Below, piece by piece: positions 18,204 to 27,031 of a stretch of 64,000 nt of DNA. Made by a program: the position numbers and the translations under genes. Location: contig CAZTXB010000010.1 in the NCBI GenBank assembly GCA_964617955.1, positions 1 to 64,000 on the forward strand, written 5' to 3'. Every line of letters starts with the position of its first letter. Position 1 is the stretch's first letter. The notes under the pieces are model-generated. The model ran no database searches. It worked only from the letters and a program-made list of their open reading frames with translations, and was not told the DNA's origin. The DNA comes from JABWCE01 sp964617955. GTDB lineage: Bacteria > Bacteroidota > Bacteroidia > NS11-12g > UBA9320.

Positions 18204-18211
18204 CAAATATA
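18204..18211 (-). promoter_or_regulatory. Bacteroidota -7 box for cphB
   Basis: On the minus strand TATATTTG lies about 10 bp upstream of the cphB start codon, a perfect TAnnTTTG. The plus-strand side of this gap, serving cphA, shows only a weaker TATAACTTG-like match. Confidence 0.45.
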
Positions 18212-18410
18212 AATATATTAATGTATTGTAAATTTTAAATTAGGTCAAGGTTATCATTCCAAATAAAGGGTTTGTATTTGCTATTCAAAGAGGAATGCGC
18301 CTATATGCGCTAAATAAAGCGAAAAGGTTTTTTTTTACCCCTGCCTCAGATTTCTCAAACATGTTAAATCTTAAAATTAAAAATATAACTTGCCCATCAG
18401 AAAAAACGGT

Positions 18411-21044
18411 ATGAAAATTATTGATATTAAAGTGATGAATGGTCCAAATTACTGGAATGTTTCAAGGCATAAACTGATTGTGATGAGGTTGGACCTGGAA
18501 AATTTGGAAGAACGACCTACTAACAAAATAGAAGGATTTTCAGAACGCATCGAAAAAATGTTTCCGAGCATGTATTCGCATCGCTGTTCGCCTGGAGTGC
18601 CAGGTGGTTTTTTTACCCGCGTAAAGGATGGCACCTGGATGGGTCACGTTATTGAGCACATTGCCCTTGAAATTCAAACCTTAGCCGGTATGGAATGTGG
18701 GTTTGGCCGAACCAGAGAAACTTCCACCAAAGGGGTTTACCATGTGGTGTTCAGTTATTACGAAAAAAAGGCAGGAATATTTGCTGCCAAAGCTTCGGTG
18801 GCCATTGCCGAGGCTTTAATATCAGGAGCTGATTACGACCTAGAGGCCGATATACAGGAGCTGCGCGAAATACGCGAAAACGACCGATTGGGCCCGAGTA
18901 CAGGGGCCATTGTAGACGAAGCGGTAAAGAGAAAAATACCCTTTATTCGATTGAATAACCGCTCCCTGGTTCAACTCGGTTATGGCGTTAATCAAAAAAG
19001 AATACAAGCCACCATTGCCAGCACCACAAGCAGCATTGCAGTTGAAATTGCATGCGACAAGGAAGACACCAAGAATTTATTAGAGAGTGCCGAAATCCCA
19101 GTACCAAGAGGTAAAATTTGTTATGATGTAGAGGATTTGCAGACGGCAGCCGAAAAATATGGCTACCCCTTGGTTACCAAGCCTGTGAATGGAAACCATG
19201 GCAAAGGAGCCACCACAAACCTCACCAATTGGGAAGATCTCCTCATAGGTTTTGAGGCGGCTCAAAAATACGGAAGGGGAATTATCGTTGAAAGGTTCAT
19301 AACCGGTTATGACCATCGCATCCTGGTAATCAATTATAAATTTATTTGTGCTGCCAAACGAACACCTGCAGCCGTAATTGGCGACGGAAAGCAAACCATT
19401 CAGCAGCTCATTGATGAGGTGAATTCCGATCCAAGACGAGGATACGGGCATGAAAAAGTATTGACAAGCATCAAGGTAGATCATTTTACCCAAAACATTT
19501 TAACTGAAAAAAATCTAAGCCTCGAAAGTGTGTTGCCCAAAGGCGAAGAACTGTGGCTTAAACCAACGGCTAATTTAAGCACCGGCGGAACAGCAACTGA
19601 CATCACGGATCATGTACATCCCAGCAACGTATTTATGTGCGAGCGCATAGCTCGAATTATAGGATTGGATATATGTGGCATTGATATCATGGCTCCTGAC
19701 CTTAGCACCCCTCTTAGTGAAAACGGTGGGGCGGTGTTAGAAGTGAACGCCGCTCCGGGTTTCAGAATGCATCTGGATCCAACCGATGGACTGGGTCGTA
19801 ATGTGGCAGAACCGGTTATTGATATGTTGTATCCTCCGGGATCCACAGCCAGAATTCCTATTATCGCCGTTTCGGGTACCAATGGAAAAACTACGACTAC
19901 AAGGCTGATGGCTCATATATGCAAGCAAATAGGATACAAGGTAGGCTTTACCACTACCGATGGGGTGTATATACAAAATGAATTGATGGTGAGAGGCGAT
20001 TGCACGGGTCCGGTTTCAGCCGAGTTTGTGCTCAAGGACCCAACGGTAGATTTTGCGGTGTTGGAATGCGCCAGAGGAGGAATACTCCGGGCCGGACTTG
20101 GTTTCCACAATTGCGATATGGCGATTGTGACCAATATTGCTGCCGACCACCTGGGACTTCAAGGCATTGACACCCTTGATCAATTGGCCAGGGTAAAGTC
20201 GGTGGTGCCCAGAACAGTTTTACCCGAGGGTTATGCCATATTAAATGCTGACGACGATTTGGTTTATGCCATGCGAAAGGATGTGGAATGCAAAATTGCC
20301 CTCTTTAGTATGGATGAACATAACCCTAGAGTCCTTGAACATTGTAAGGAAGGCGGTTTAGCTGCAGTTTATGAGAACGGTTTTGTAACCATTATCAAAG
20401 GCGACTGGAAAATCAGGGTTGAAAAGGTGACCAATATTCCCCTTACATTCGGCGGTAAAGCTGAATTTAATATTGCCAATACCCTTCCGGTGGTGATGGC
20501 TTCCTATCTAAGAAACTTTAAACTGGAAGACATCCGCCTGGCTTTACAAACTTTTATTCCATCGCCGGCCCAAACTCCAGGAAGAATGAATATGTTCCAT
20601 TTCAACAATTTTACAGTAATGGTTGATTATGCCCACAATACAGCCGGTCTTACCGCCCTTGGAAAATTTTTGAGCAAAATTGAGAGTCCGAGAAAGATTG
20701 GGGTGATTGCAGGGGTTGGCGACAGAAGAGACGAGGACACCATTTCACTTGGGGTTGAAGCCGCTCATTTATTTGATGAGATTGTGATACGGCAGGATAA
20801 AAATTTACGGGGCAAAAGCGGGCAGGAAATCATCGACTTAATTACCAAAGGCATTCATTCGGTCGACCCGGATAAAATAGTGAAGGCCATACCCATTGAA
20901 AAAGAGGCCATTGATTATGTTATTGGCAGTGCCTCTAAAGATTGCTTTATTACCATTTGCAGCGATGTGGTTCCGCTGGCCCTGGATATGATTATAAGTT
21001 TAAAGGAAGCAGAAGATACTTTGGCGGTAAGGAAAGGGTATTGA
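18411..21044 (+). CDS. cphA: cyanophycin synthetase
   Basis: I start at ATG 18411 (877 aa, normal CphA length) rather than an in-frame TTG at 18390. The N-terminal domain is followed by an ATP-grasp domain (about residues 210-470; VTKPVNGNHGKGAT and the metal-binding LEVNAAPGFRMH). The C-terminal half is a Mur-ligase-like domain with P-loop SGTNGKTTTT at about 488-497 and the late VDYAHN motif. The ATP-grasp part adds Asp to the backbone and the Mur-like part adds Arg to its side chain, using ATP. It faces cphB, giving a make-and-break pair for a nitrogen/carbon/energy reserve. Confidence 0.95.
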   Translation: MKIIDIKVMNGPNYWNVSRHKLIVMRLDLENLEERPTNKIEGFSERIEKMFPSMYSHRCSPGVPGGFFTRVKDGTWMGHVIEHIALEIQTLAGMECGFGRTRETSTKGVYHVVFSYYEKKAGIFAAKASVAIAEALISGADYDLEADIQELREIRENDRLGPSTGAIVDEAVKRKIPFIRLNNRSLVQLGYGVNQKRIQATIASTTSSIAVEIACDKEDTKNLLESAEIPVPRGKICYDVEDLQTAAEKYGYPLVTKPVNGNHGKGATTNLTNWEDLLIGFEAAQKYGRGIIVERFITGYDHRILVINYKFICAAKRTPAAVIGDGKQTIQQLIDEVNSDPRRGYGHEKVLTSIKVDHFTQNILTEKNLSLESVLPKGEELWLKPTANLSTGGTATDITDHVHPSNVFMCERIARIIGLDICGIDIMAPDLSTPLSENGGAVLEVNAAPGFRMHLDPTDGLGRNVAEPVIDMLYPPGSTARIPIIAVSGTNGKTTTTRLMAHICKQIGYKVGFTTTDGVYIQNELMVRGDCTGPVSAEFVLKDPTVDFAVLECARGGILRAGLGFHNCDMAIVTNIAADHLGLQGIDTLDQLARVKSVVPRTVLPEGYAILNADDDLVYAMRKDVECKIALFSMDEHNPRVLEHCKEGGLAAVYENGFVTIIKGDWKIRVEKVTNIPLTFGGKAEFNIANTLPVVMASYLRNFKLEDIRLALQTFIPSPAQTPGRMNMFHFNNFTVMVDYAHNTAGLTALGKFLSKIESPRKIGVIAGVGDRRDEDTISLGVEAAHLFDEIVIRQDKNLRGKSGQEIIDLITKGIHSVDPDKIVKAIPIEKEAIDYVIGSASKDCFITICSDVVPLALDMIISLKEAEDTLAVRKGY

Positions 21045-21126
21045 GAGCGAAGTTGTAAAGGCAGATAATACTAGCTTATTTTACCGGCAAAACCATCAAA
21101 GATTTAACTTTTTAGACAGAAATTCT

Positions 21127-21134
21127 TAAATTTG
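21127..21134 (+). promoter_or_regulatory. Bacteroidota -7 box for the DUF2281/MazF pair
   Basis: TAAATTTG is a perfect TAnnTTTG and ends 17 bp before ATG 21152. Confidence 0.45.
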
Positions 21135-21151
21135 AATCATAGAATAAGGCT

Positions 21152-21382
21152 ATGACAAAGCGAACCATAATTGAAAAAACCGTAAAAATCATCCATCAAC
21201 TGCCTAAAGAGAAAGCGGAAGAGATTTTCGATTTTGCTGACTTTCTTATTAAACGACATGAAGAGAAAGGTTTAATTAAAGACATTCAAAATGTTTTGGA
21301 GGAGAGTGAATCATTTGAGTTCTTAAATTATGAAGAAGACCTTTATTCTGTGAATGACCTAAAGGAAAAGTACAATGAATAA
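21152..21382 (+). CDS. DUF2281-like antitoxin
   Basis: A 76-aa acidic protein whose N-terminal half matches the DUF2281 style (LPKEKAEEIFDFADFLIKRH), a module often found on antitoxins. Its acidic C-terminal tail would fit as the toxin-binding segment. It overlaps the following MazF/PemK-like toxin gene by 8 bp. It should neutralise that toxin, and autoregulation is usual for such pairs. Confidence 0.8.
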   Translation: MTKRTIIEKTVKIIHQLPKEKAEEIFDFADFLIKRHEEKGLIKDIQNVLEESESFEFLNYEEDLYSVNDLKEKYNE

Positions 21383-21695
21383 AGGGGATATCGTGCTGGT
21401 GACATTCCCGTTTACCAATCTCAGTGGTAGTAAACTTCGCCCGGCTGTGATACTTTTTCAAACAACACTTGATTTCACAGCTTGTTTTATTACAACACGA
21501 ATGGAATGGAAAGAACCAACTGATGTTTTGCTTATTCCAAGTCAAACAAATGGACTAAGAAAAGAGTCCCTTATACGCAGCAGTAAAATAGCTACCCTCG
21601 AAAGACAATTAGCAAAAGGCCTGTTAGGCAAACTCAATGAAAATGAGATTAAGGATTTGGACGATAAACTCAAAACGCTCTTTCAATTGACATGA
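21375..21695 (+). CDS. MazF/PemK-family endoribonuclease toxin
   Basis: A 106-aa protein beginning with the PemK/MazF signature: KGDIVLVTFPFTNLSGSKLRPAVIL has the conserved GD at the start, the PF turn and the RPAVI strand. The later LRKESLIRSSKIATL block contains the conserved Ser/Lys-rich strand of the fold. Members cleave mRNA at short sequences. The antitoxin gene overlaps it upstream. Length is normal and no frameshift is seen, so it is probably functional. The kinase-like gene beyond is convergent, 41 bp away. Confidence 0.87.
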   Translation: MNKGDIVLVTFPFTNLSGSKLRPAVILFQTTLDFTACFITTRMEWKEPTDVLLIPSQTNGLRKESLIRSSKIATLERQLAKGLLGKLNENEIKDLDDKLKTLFQLT

Positions 21696-21736
21696 CCTTA
21701 TAGGACCATGCTGGAAAGGCAACAAAAGTCCTTGCT

Positions 21737-22423
21737 TTAAAAAAAATACTCCACCACATACATGGCCAAAAGCACGGTGATGGGTATCAAAAAATTATCC
21801 ATTCCCTTTCTTCCGTAAAGTTCTGTCAGAGAGGCAGCTGTGGCTATGAAAGCTGAGACCCTGGTCACATCTTTCATGGCAAAAACATGGGAGGTAAGCA
21901 AAATAAAGCAGGATAAGAGGAAGGTCCCAATCCAAAAGGCCAGGGTTCCTCCCACTGATTTGTTTAATTTCTCGAATTTATGGATGGGGTACCATTGCCC
22001 AATGAGAGTGGCTAAAGGATCGCATAAGGTCATGGCTAAAATGGGTAAATAAAAGTAAGCGTAAGAGTGTGTTACATTGTCCTGGCGGCTGCCTGAATAA
22101 AACCAGGCCAGGTATACTAAATAAACTACCATAGGGTAAACAATGCTGCCATAAGTTTTTCGCTTTACGGCATTAATACTTTTCAAAAAACCATATTGAA
22201 TACTTAGTACCAGAACCAGCTGATATAAGGCGCAGCTCAACAAAACCCACCAGGGGTTTTTAAAAAAAACCGGGAAGCAAAGGCTTAATAAACCAGCCCC
22301 AATATGGACTACTTTACGGGTAATTTCAACATGTACTTTTTTATAATGATAAAGCCATCCCGAAAATCCGAATAAGATAATTCCCAGCATCGATAACCAT
22401 AAAAAATGGATTGCGTCTGACAT
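21737..22423 (-). CDS. phytol/dolichol kinase-like integral membrane protein
   Basis: A 228-aa protein with about six or seven transmembrane segments and the family motifs of CTP-dependent polyprenol kinases (dolichol kinase, VTE5): RKVVHIGAGLLS near residue 36, MTLCDPLATLIGQWYP, KSVGGTLAFW and TELYGRKGMDNFLIPI. Such enzymes phosphorylate phytol, farnesol or dolichol; related sequences are called phosphatidate cytidylyltransferases in databases. In Bacteroidota the substrate is not established to my knowledge. It stands alone on the minus strand. Confidence 0.8.
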   Translation of the reverse strand: MSDAIHFLWLSMLGIILFGFSGWLYHYKKVHVEITRKVVHIGAGLLSLCFPVFFKNPWWVLLSCALYQLVLVLSIQYGFLKSINAVKRKTYGSIVYPMVVYLVYLAWFYSGSRQDNVTHSYAYFYLPILAMTLCDPLATLIGQWYPIHKFEKLNKSVGGTLAFWIGTFLLSCFILLTSHVFAMKDVTRVSAFIATAASLTELYGRKGMDNFLIPITVLLAMYVVEYFF

Positions 22424-22563
22424 CGGTTAGCTTTAAGCAGCCATTACAAAAGTAACCTTTGAATTTTAAATTTAGGTATGGTAGTGTCTCGGGCGTACTT
22501 TTAACAGGTCATTCGAATACATGATGGTCATGCGATTGACAAAAGAGATGGGAAGGGTTACTT

Positions 22564-22875
22564 TTAATATCTTGAGAATTTGGGCTTTTTATCTTTAAAT
22601 TCGATACGAATATTTCCCCATTTCGTGCCGGGAAATTCAATTTTCGAAATTCTGTCGAAAGCCATGTCGTGAAGACTTTCATTTTTAATATAAACGATGT
22701 AATATTCTTTCACTTCGAACAGTTCAATTCTGCTGTAGGTGGTTTGGTCAATTTCGAAAATTTTACCCTTGCCCAAAGCCTCCAGATCTGACTTTTGGTA
22801 AAGATCAGGCCAGGAGGTTTGTGTTTGGGCAGAGAGAAAAGCTGCGGCGACGAATATGATTAATAAAGTGCGCAT
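22564..22875 (-). CDS. hypothetical secreted protein, 103 aa
   Basis: It starts with a signal peptide (MRTLLIIFVAAAFLSAQ) followed by about 85 residues of mixed charged and aromatic sequence with no domain I recognise. It lies 23 bp downstream of the CsgG-like gene on the same strand, suggesting one operon and an envelope role. No cysteines, so no lipid anchor and no disulfides. Function unknown. Confidence 0.6.
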   Translation of the reverse strand: MRTLLIIFVAAAFLSAQTQTSWPDLYQKSDLEALGKGKIFEIDQTTYSRIELFEVKEYYIVYIKNESLHDMAFDRISKIEFPGTKWGNIRIEFKDKKPKFSRY

Positions 22876-22898
22876 TTTTCTATTTATTAAAGATTCAG

Positions 22899-24035
22899 TT
22901 AAAGACTTTTTGGCTTTTTGTATATGTTGAAACCGAACGAAAATCCGGTAACCCAGCCTTCTTTTTTTGGCAGAACATATACGTTCACAGGGATATTGAG
23001 ATAGCCTGATTTAAAAGTGCGTCCTACACCGATAAACAGACTGGTAGAAAGGGTTGCAAAACCCCTATTGTCCAGGCGGTTTTGAATTTCGTATGGATTT
23101 TTTTCGGTCTTTGTCCAGTCTTCCTCCAAATGCCAGGCGTTCACTCCTTCTCCCAGTACATTGTCAGTATCGAAAAAACCATCCGCCTTTCTTACGATTC
23201 TAAAACTGGGGCCGAAGGCAAATTCCCAACCGGCTTTCCCCATCCTAAACCCATTCAAAAAAGTTGCAGAGGGTATAAACTTACCGGACTCAAGTCCACC
23301 TATCATCGGAAAAAACTCAACCAGAGCTTGAAAATCTCCTGCACTGATGTATTGCTTCTCAAACTGCCAGCCAATTTGAAAATTGGTAGGGTACATATTA
23401 AAGCCACCTTCGCGGGTTGGAGCCTGCAGAACTTTGGCGGCATCGCCAAAGGCCATGGAGGCACCCATTCGGGGGCCACTGAGTTTCATTTGGGTTTGCG
23501 GACTGGCAATAGGTGCCTCATAGTTTACCAAAAGATTTACAATGTTTTGGTCGGGGGTAATGCCCACCAATTTTTGCACCGAAATAGCAATCATACGTTG
23601 GAGTTCAGGCTGCAAATTCTGGTATTCGGTGGCATTCTGACTTTCAACGGTCTCCGATACGATGTCCAAAACTTTGAGTGAAATCACAATTTTTTCTCCA
23701 AAGCGCTCTACGCTGCCTGTGATTACCTTGTCTACCCCAAGTGCTTTTCCCGCATTGAGAACACAAGATTTTCCAAAACATCCCTCCAATTGAATTTCAT
23801 TTTTCTTTACCAACTCGGCCACATCGTACTTGTCCATCAAAACAAATTTGTTGGTTTTGTCTAACTCCAAACCTACCATGTAGGCCACTGCCTTACTGTC
23901 ATTGATAATCCCTTTGCTGTCAATACCTAAAACGGCCGCCAGGGGTTTGTCTTTGCTTTGTGCTTCTGAAATCTTATGACCGAAAAGCAATAACGAACAT
24001 AAAGCGATCTTAATAAATAAATTTTGAGTTTTCAT
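22899..24035 (-). CDS. CsgG/TolB-like N-domain envelope protein
   Basis: I chose ATG 24035, which begins a signal peptide (MKTQNLFIKIALCSLLLFG), over an in-frame start at 24047. After cleavage, about 140 residues resemble the CsgG/LpoB-type alpha-beta domain: an exported factor with LAAVLGIDSKGI, a VGLELDKTNKFVLMDKYDV segment and GVDKVITGSVERFGEKIVISLKVLD. The last 180 residues are rich in alternating hydrophobic and aromatic strands (YISAGDFQALVEFFP, FKSGYLNIPVNVYVLP), suggesting an outer-membrane beta-barrel or lipocalin-like sheet. The pair GCFGKSC may form a disulfide. The downstream 103-aa secreted protein probably belongs with it. Exact function unknown. Confidence 0.65.
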   Translation of the reverse strand: MKTQNLFIKIALCSLLLFGHKISEAQSKDKPLAAVLGIDSKGIINDSKAVAYMVGLELDKTNKFVLMDKYDVAELVKKNEIQLEGCFGKSCVLNAGKALGVDKVITGSVERFGEKIVISLKVLDIVSETVESQNATEYQNLQPELQRMIAISVQKLVGITPDQNIVNLLVNYEAPIASPQTQMKLSGPRMGASMAFGDAAKVLQAPTREGGFNMYPTNFQIGWQFEKQYISAGDFQALVEFFPMIGGLESGKFIPSATFLNGFRMGKAGWEFAFGPSFRIVRKADGFFDTDNVLGEGVNAWHLEEDWTKTEKNPYEIQNRLDNRGFATLSTSLFIGVGRTFKSGYLNIPVNVYVLPKKEGWVTGFSFGFNIYKKPKSL

Positions 24036-24398
24036 TTTCTGTATCAATTTTGTGATACAAAGGTGGGGCGACCAATTGCCTTTGAGAAATGGCTAAACGC
24101 CCTTATATAGTCTTGAGTTGCATATTTTGCAAAAAGTAATGCGCTCTTTGCCTTCCAGGTTGCAAATTTTATTTTGAGACTTAATCTTCTCCGATCACTA
24201 TGGTTTGATTTGCAAATAATAATTGACCGAATTGAAAAAAGGGTCAATTATTTTTCTTTTGAATTGAATTCGGATGTATCGCCTTCTAAATTTGAACGAT
24301 TTGAAAATTTATGAAGGTCAGCGGAAGCAGCAGTCAAGCAGCTTGCACTCATGTACTTTTATAATATAGGGGATTGGGGAAAGCGGGAGAAATGCCTC
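24036..24398. other. 363-bp intergenic region with two inverted repeats
   Basis: No gene is supported; a short minus-strand frame here lacks coding character. A perfect 7-bp inverted repeat (TGTATCA at 24040-24046, TGATACA at 24053-24059) sits just upstream of the CsgG-like start codon and could be an operator or leader hairpin. A much stronger stem-loop lies at 24218-24252. Confidence 0.4.
24218..24257 (+). terminator. strong stem-loop with U-tract, orphan on the plus strand
   Basis: AATAATTGACC (24218-24228) and GGTCAATTATT (24242-24252) form a perfect 11-bp stem with a 13-base loop, followed on the plus strand by a T-rich run. All annotated genes from 21737 to 24962 are on the minus strand, so a plus-strand terminator has no known client. 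On the minus strand it could end the nfu transcript, although the U-tract there is poor. Confidence 0.5.
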
Positions 24399-24962
24399 TT
24401 ATAAAGACTCCGCTTCTACGGCTTCCACTTCGGGAACCATTCGCTTTAACAAATTTTCTATACCGGCTTTTAGAGTTAACGTTGAAGAAGGGCAACCGGA
24501 GCAAGAACCTTTCATGGTTACTGTAACCACCCCTTGCTCAAATTTTTTAAAATCTATTGCGCCTCCGTCCATTTCAACAGCCGGTTTAACGTGATCTTCC
24601 AGTAATTTCTTGATTTTGGTGATGACTTCGTTCTCTTCCTCTGCACTGAGTTCGGTTCTTTTTTCCATAATCACCTTACCGGATTCTATGTACTCTTTTA
24701 AAAACTTTCTCAATTCAGGTATAATGTCTATCCACTCATAGCCATCGGCTTTGGTGACAGTGATAAAATTATTCATGATAAAAATACCATTCACAAAGGG
24801 ATAGTCAAAGAGTACGGTGGCCAGAGGGCTGTTGGTAACATCTTCTTGTTTCCTGAAATCAACACTTTCATTCGGAAAAATCATTCTGTTCACCACAAAT
24901 TTCATGCTTCCGGGATTCGGAGTCGCTTCGGCATAAACATTCACTATATCGGTTGCGTTCAT
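24399..24962 (-). CDS. NifU/Nfu-type iron-sulfur cluster carrier
   Basis: This 187-aa protein combines an N-terminal Nfu scaffold-like domain (about residues 8-95; YAEATPNPGSMKFVVNRM) with a C-terminal NifU domain (about 110-180) holding the cluster-binding CxxC (Cys154, Cys157 in GSCSGCPSS). Such proteins carry 4Fe-4S clusters to client enzymes. MoaA and CcoG in this window are the kind of clients served, though no direct link is shown. It is transcribed alone, from a perfect -7 box at 24983-24990. Confidence 0.88.
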   Translation of the reverse strand: MNATDIVNVYAEATPNPGSMKFVVNRMIFPNESVDFRKQEDVTNSPLATVLFDYPFVNGIFIMNNFITVTKADGYEWIDIIPELRKFLKEYIESGKVIMEKRTELSAEEENEVITKIKKLLEDHVKPAVEMDGGAIDFKKFEQGVVTVTMKGSCSGCPSSTLTLKAGIENLLKRMVPEVEAVEAESL

Positions 24963-24982
24963 CGTTATTTAGAATTATTCTA

Positions 24983-24990
24983 CAAAGGTA
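24983..24990 (-). promoter_or_regulatory. Bacteroidota -7 box for the nfu gene
   Basis: Minus-strand TACCTTTG, a perfect TAnnTTTG, about 20 bp upstream of the ATG at 24962. The divergent glycosyltransferase starts within 30 bp, so the two promoters must overlap. Confidence 0.5.
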
Positions 24991-25008
24991 TTGTTTTATG
25001 TCAAAATT

Positions 25009-26142
25009 ATGCTCAAAATGCTTAAAGATTATTTCGGGATTTTAATATTTGGAATTGCAACCTATATAATAATACTTTTGAAGGCCCTTTTACAGGGAAA
25101 TACTTTGAAATCCATTCTTTACTTTTATCCAAACCCGGCCACCTTTGTCACCAAAGATTTATCCATTTTGGAATCGAAATATTCTGTTAAAAAATTCCTT
25201 TTTGCCCAAACCAAACCCTTGGAAACCATGACCTCATTTATTGAACAAGCTTTGTGTTTGTTATGGAATATCAGGATAGGAACGGCGGTCATTCAATTTG
25301 GAGGTTACCACTCCTTTTTACCCTGCTTATGGGGTTTGTTGTTTAAAAAAAGGACGGTGTTAATATTGGCAGGTACCGATTGTGCCTCTTTCCCTGAAAT
25401 TAATTATGGCAACTACCGAAAAAAATTATTGGGATGGATGACTAAAAAATCAATAGAATGGGCTGCAATCGTCGTTCCTGTACACAAGGCCCTTATCGAC
25501 TACGAATACACTTATTACAATGCGGTGCATGCCCGCCAGGGTTTCAGGAACTACACAGGCAATTTGAGAGGAAAATTAGAAGTGGCCGAATATGGTTTTG
25601 AGATAAACCACGAGCCTACCTTTACAAACCGCAGCCTCGGGTTTGTAACCATTGCCGGCTTTAACCGAGATAATATTTATTACTTAAAAGGCCTGGATCT
25701 GATGTGCAAAGTAGCTCCGCATTATCCCGATTTGCCCTTTTTCATTGTGGGGGCAAGTCCTAAATATTTAAATTATTCGGTTCCCTCTAACGTAAGCATA
25801 ATGCCTTTTGTAAGTGAAGCCGAGAAGAATCGTATTTTAAGCTCCTATACTTTTTATTTACAATTGTCGCTGAGTGAAGGTTTTCCTAATGCCCTTTGCG
25901 AAGCCATGCAAAATGGAATGATTCCCATTGTCTCAAAGGTATCTTCCATGCCTGATTTGGTTAGCCCGGCAGGTTTTGTTTTAGATAAGAAGGATGAGGG
26001 TGCATTAAAAAATTTGATAGACGTTGTTTTGAAAATGGATTTGGAGGAACTTTCCAAAAAAAATGCCTCAAAAATAAATACCGCTTATACCCCCCAGCGC
26101 CGAAAGGAGCGCTTGCTTGAGATACTTGAAATGACCAATTAA
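25009..26142 (+). CDS. glycosyltransferase, GT4-like
   Basis: I chose ATG 25009 over an in-frame TTG at 24991; both lie inside the divergent promoter region. The protein has a hydrophobic N-terminal helix (GILIFGIATYIIILLKALL) and a GT-B C-terminal domain with the donor-binding signature SEGFPNALCEAMQNG around residues 285-300, plus IVGASPKYLNY and SNVSIMPFV typical of GT4 enzymes. It probably adds a sugar to an LPS or exopolysaccharide precursor at the inner membrane. The epimerase and nucleotidyltransferase genes are convergent with it and may serve the same glycan. Confidence 0.82.
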   Translation: MLKMLKDYFGILIFGIATYIIILLKALLQGNTLKSILYFYPNPATFVTKDLSILESKYSVKKFLFAQTKPLETMTSFIEQALCLLWNIRIGTAVIQFGGYHSFLPCLWGLLFKKRTVLILAGTDCASFPEINYGNYRKKLLGWMTKKSIEWAAIVVPVHKALIDYEYTYYNAVHARQGFRNYTGNLRGKLEVAEYGFEINHEPTFTNRSLGFVTIAGFNRDNIYYLKGLDLMCKVAPHYPDLPFFIVGASPKYLNYSVPSNVSIMPFVSEAEKNRILSSYTFYLQLSLSEGFPNALCEAMQNGMIPIVSKVSSMPDLVSPAGFVLDKKDEGALKNLIDVVLKMDLEELSKKNASKINTAYTPQRRKERLLEILEMTN

Positions 26143-26167
26143 GGACTAACTTTTAGAAAAAAAACTG

Positions 26168-27031
26168 CTATTGCTCATCATACAATTTGGTCAGGCCATC
26201 CCTTAAACTTGTTTTGGGCGTCCATTTGAGCATGGTTTGTGCTTTGCTTATATCAGCCACCACATTCATAATTTCGTTCTTCCTGTATTTTTCAAGTGAA
26301 TTTATGGTTTTTTCTTTCCCTGAAATTTTAAAAATGGCTTCAATGATTTCTTTCACCGAAATCGACATACCCGACCCAATGTTGAGAATCTCAAATTGGT
26401 GGGGAACCAAAAACGCCTGGCAAATGGCATCGCAGAAATCATCTATAAAAACGAAGTCTCTTTTTGTAAGCAAATTGTGCACAGATATTTCCTCGACGGA
26501 GTCGTCCTTAACCTGGGCAACAATTTTCGGAAGTAAAAAATAAGGGTCCTGGCCCGGTCCATAAATATTAAAAGGTCTGAGTACCATTACCTGCAGATTA
26601 TAGTTATCCGAGTAAAACCTGCATAAGTTTTCGGACGAGTGTTTTCCATAGGAATAAGGACTCGTGAGTTCAATGGGTGTATCCTCTCCTATGGGCATTT
26701 TTTTAGCATTTCCATAGAGGTACGAGCTTATAAAAACGAGATGGGCCTTGTGGTTTTTACAAAACTCAAGGGTGTCAAGGGTCAATTCAGTGTTTTCTAT
26801 TAAATAGGCATAGGGTTTTTCCCAACTCTCAATGACCTTGGTATGGCCTGCAAGATGTAAAACTTTTTCTATTTTCAGTTCCGATCCGAATTGCTTTGCA
26901 AAATTTTCGATGGTGAGCTTACCATAACTTCTCAGCCAGGAATACGCCTTTAGCCGGGGATAATTTTTGCTCAAAAATTGATTAAAACTTTTGCCTATGA
27001 AACCGGTACTCCCGGTCACTAAAATGTTCAT
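26168..27031 (-). CDS. NAD-dependent sugar epimerase/dehydratase
   Basis: A 287-aa extended short-chain dehydrogenase with TGSTGFIG at residues 6-13 for the dinucleotide, the VFISSYLYG strand, and the catalytic YSYGK. The later RPFNIYGPGQDPYFLLP block is typical of nucleotide-sugar epimerases. The start overlaps the stop of the upstream nucleotidyltransferase by 4 bp, so both form one operon. It probably modifies a nucleotide sugar, such as a dTDP- or GDP-linked hexose; the exact substrate cannot be read from sequence. Confidence 0.82.
   Translation of the reverse strand: MNILVTGSTGFIGKSFNQFLSKNYPRLKAYSWLRSYGKLTIENFAKQFGSELKIEKVLHLAGHTKVIESWEKPYAYLIENTELTLDTLEFCKNHKAHLVFISSYLYGNAKKMPIGEDTPIELTSPYSYGKHSSENLCRFYSDNYNLQVMVLRPFNIYGPGQDPYFLLPKIVAQVKDDSVEEISVHNLLTKRDFVFIDDFCDAICQAFLVPHQFEILNIGSGMSISVKEIIEAIFKISGKEKTINSLEKYRKNEIMNVVADISKAQTMLKWTPKTSLRDGLTKLYDEQ

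Noticed and set aside
24044..24247. Minus-strand frame of 67 codons upstream of the CsgG-like gene
   Set aside because: It lacks coding character, overlaps the leader and the 11-bp stem-loop, and resembles no known family.
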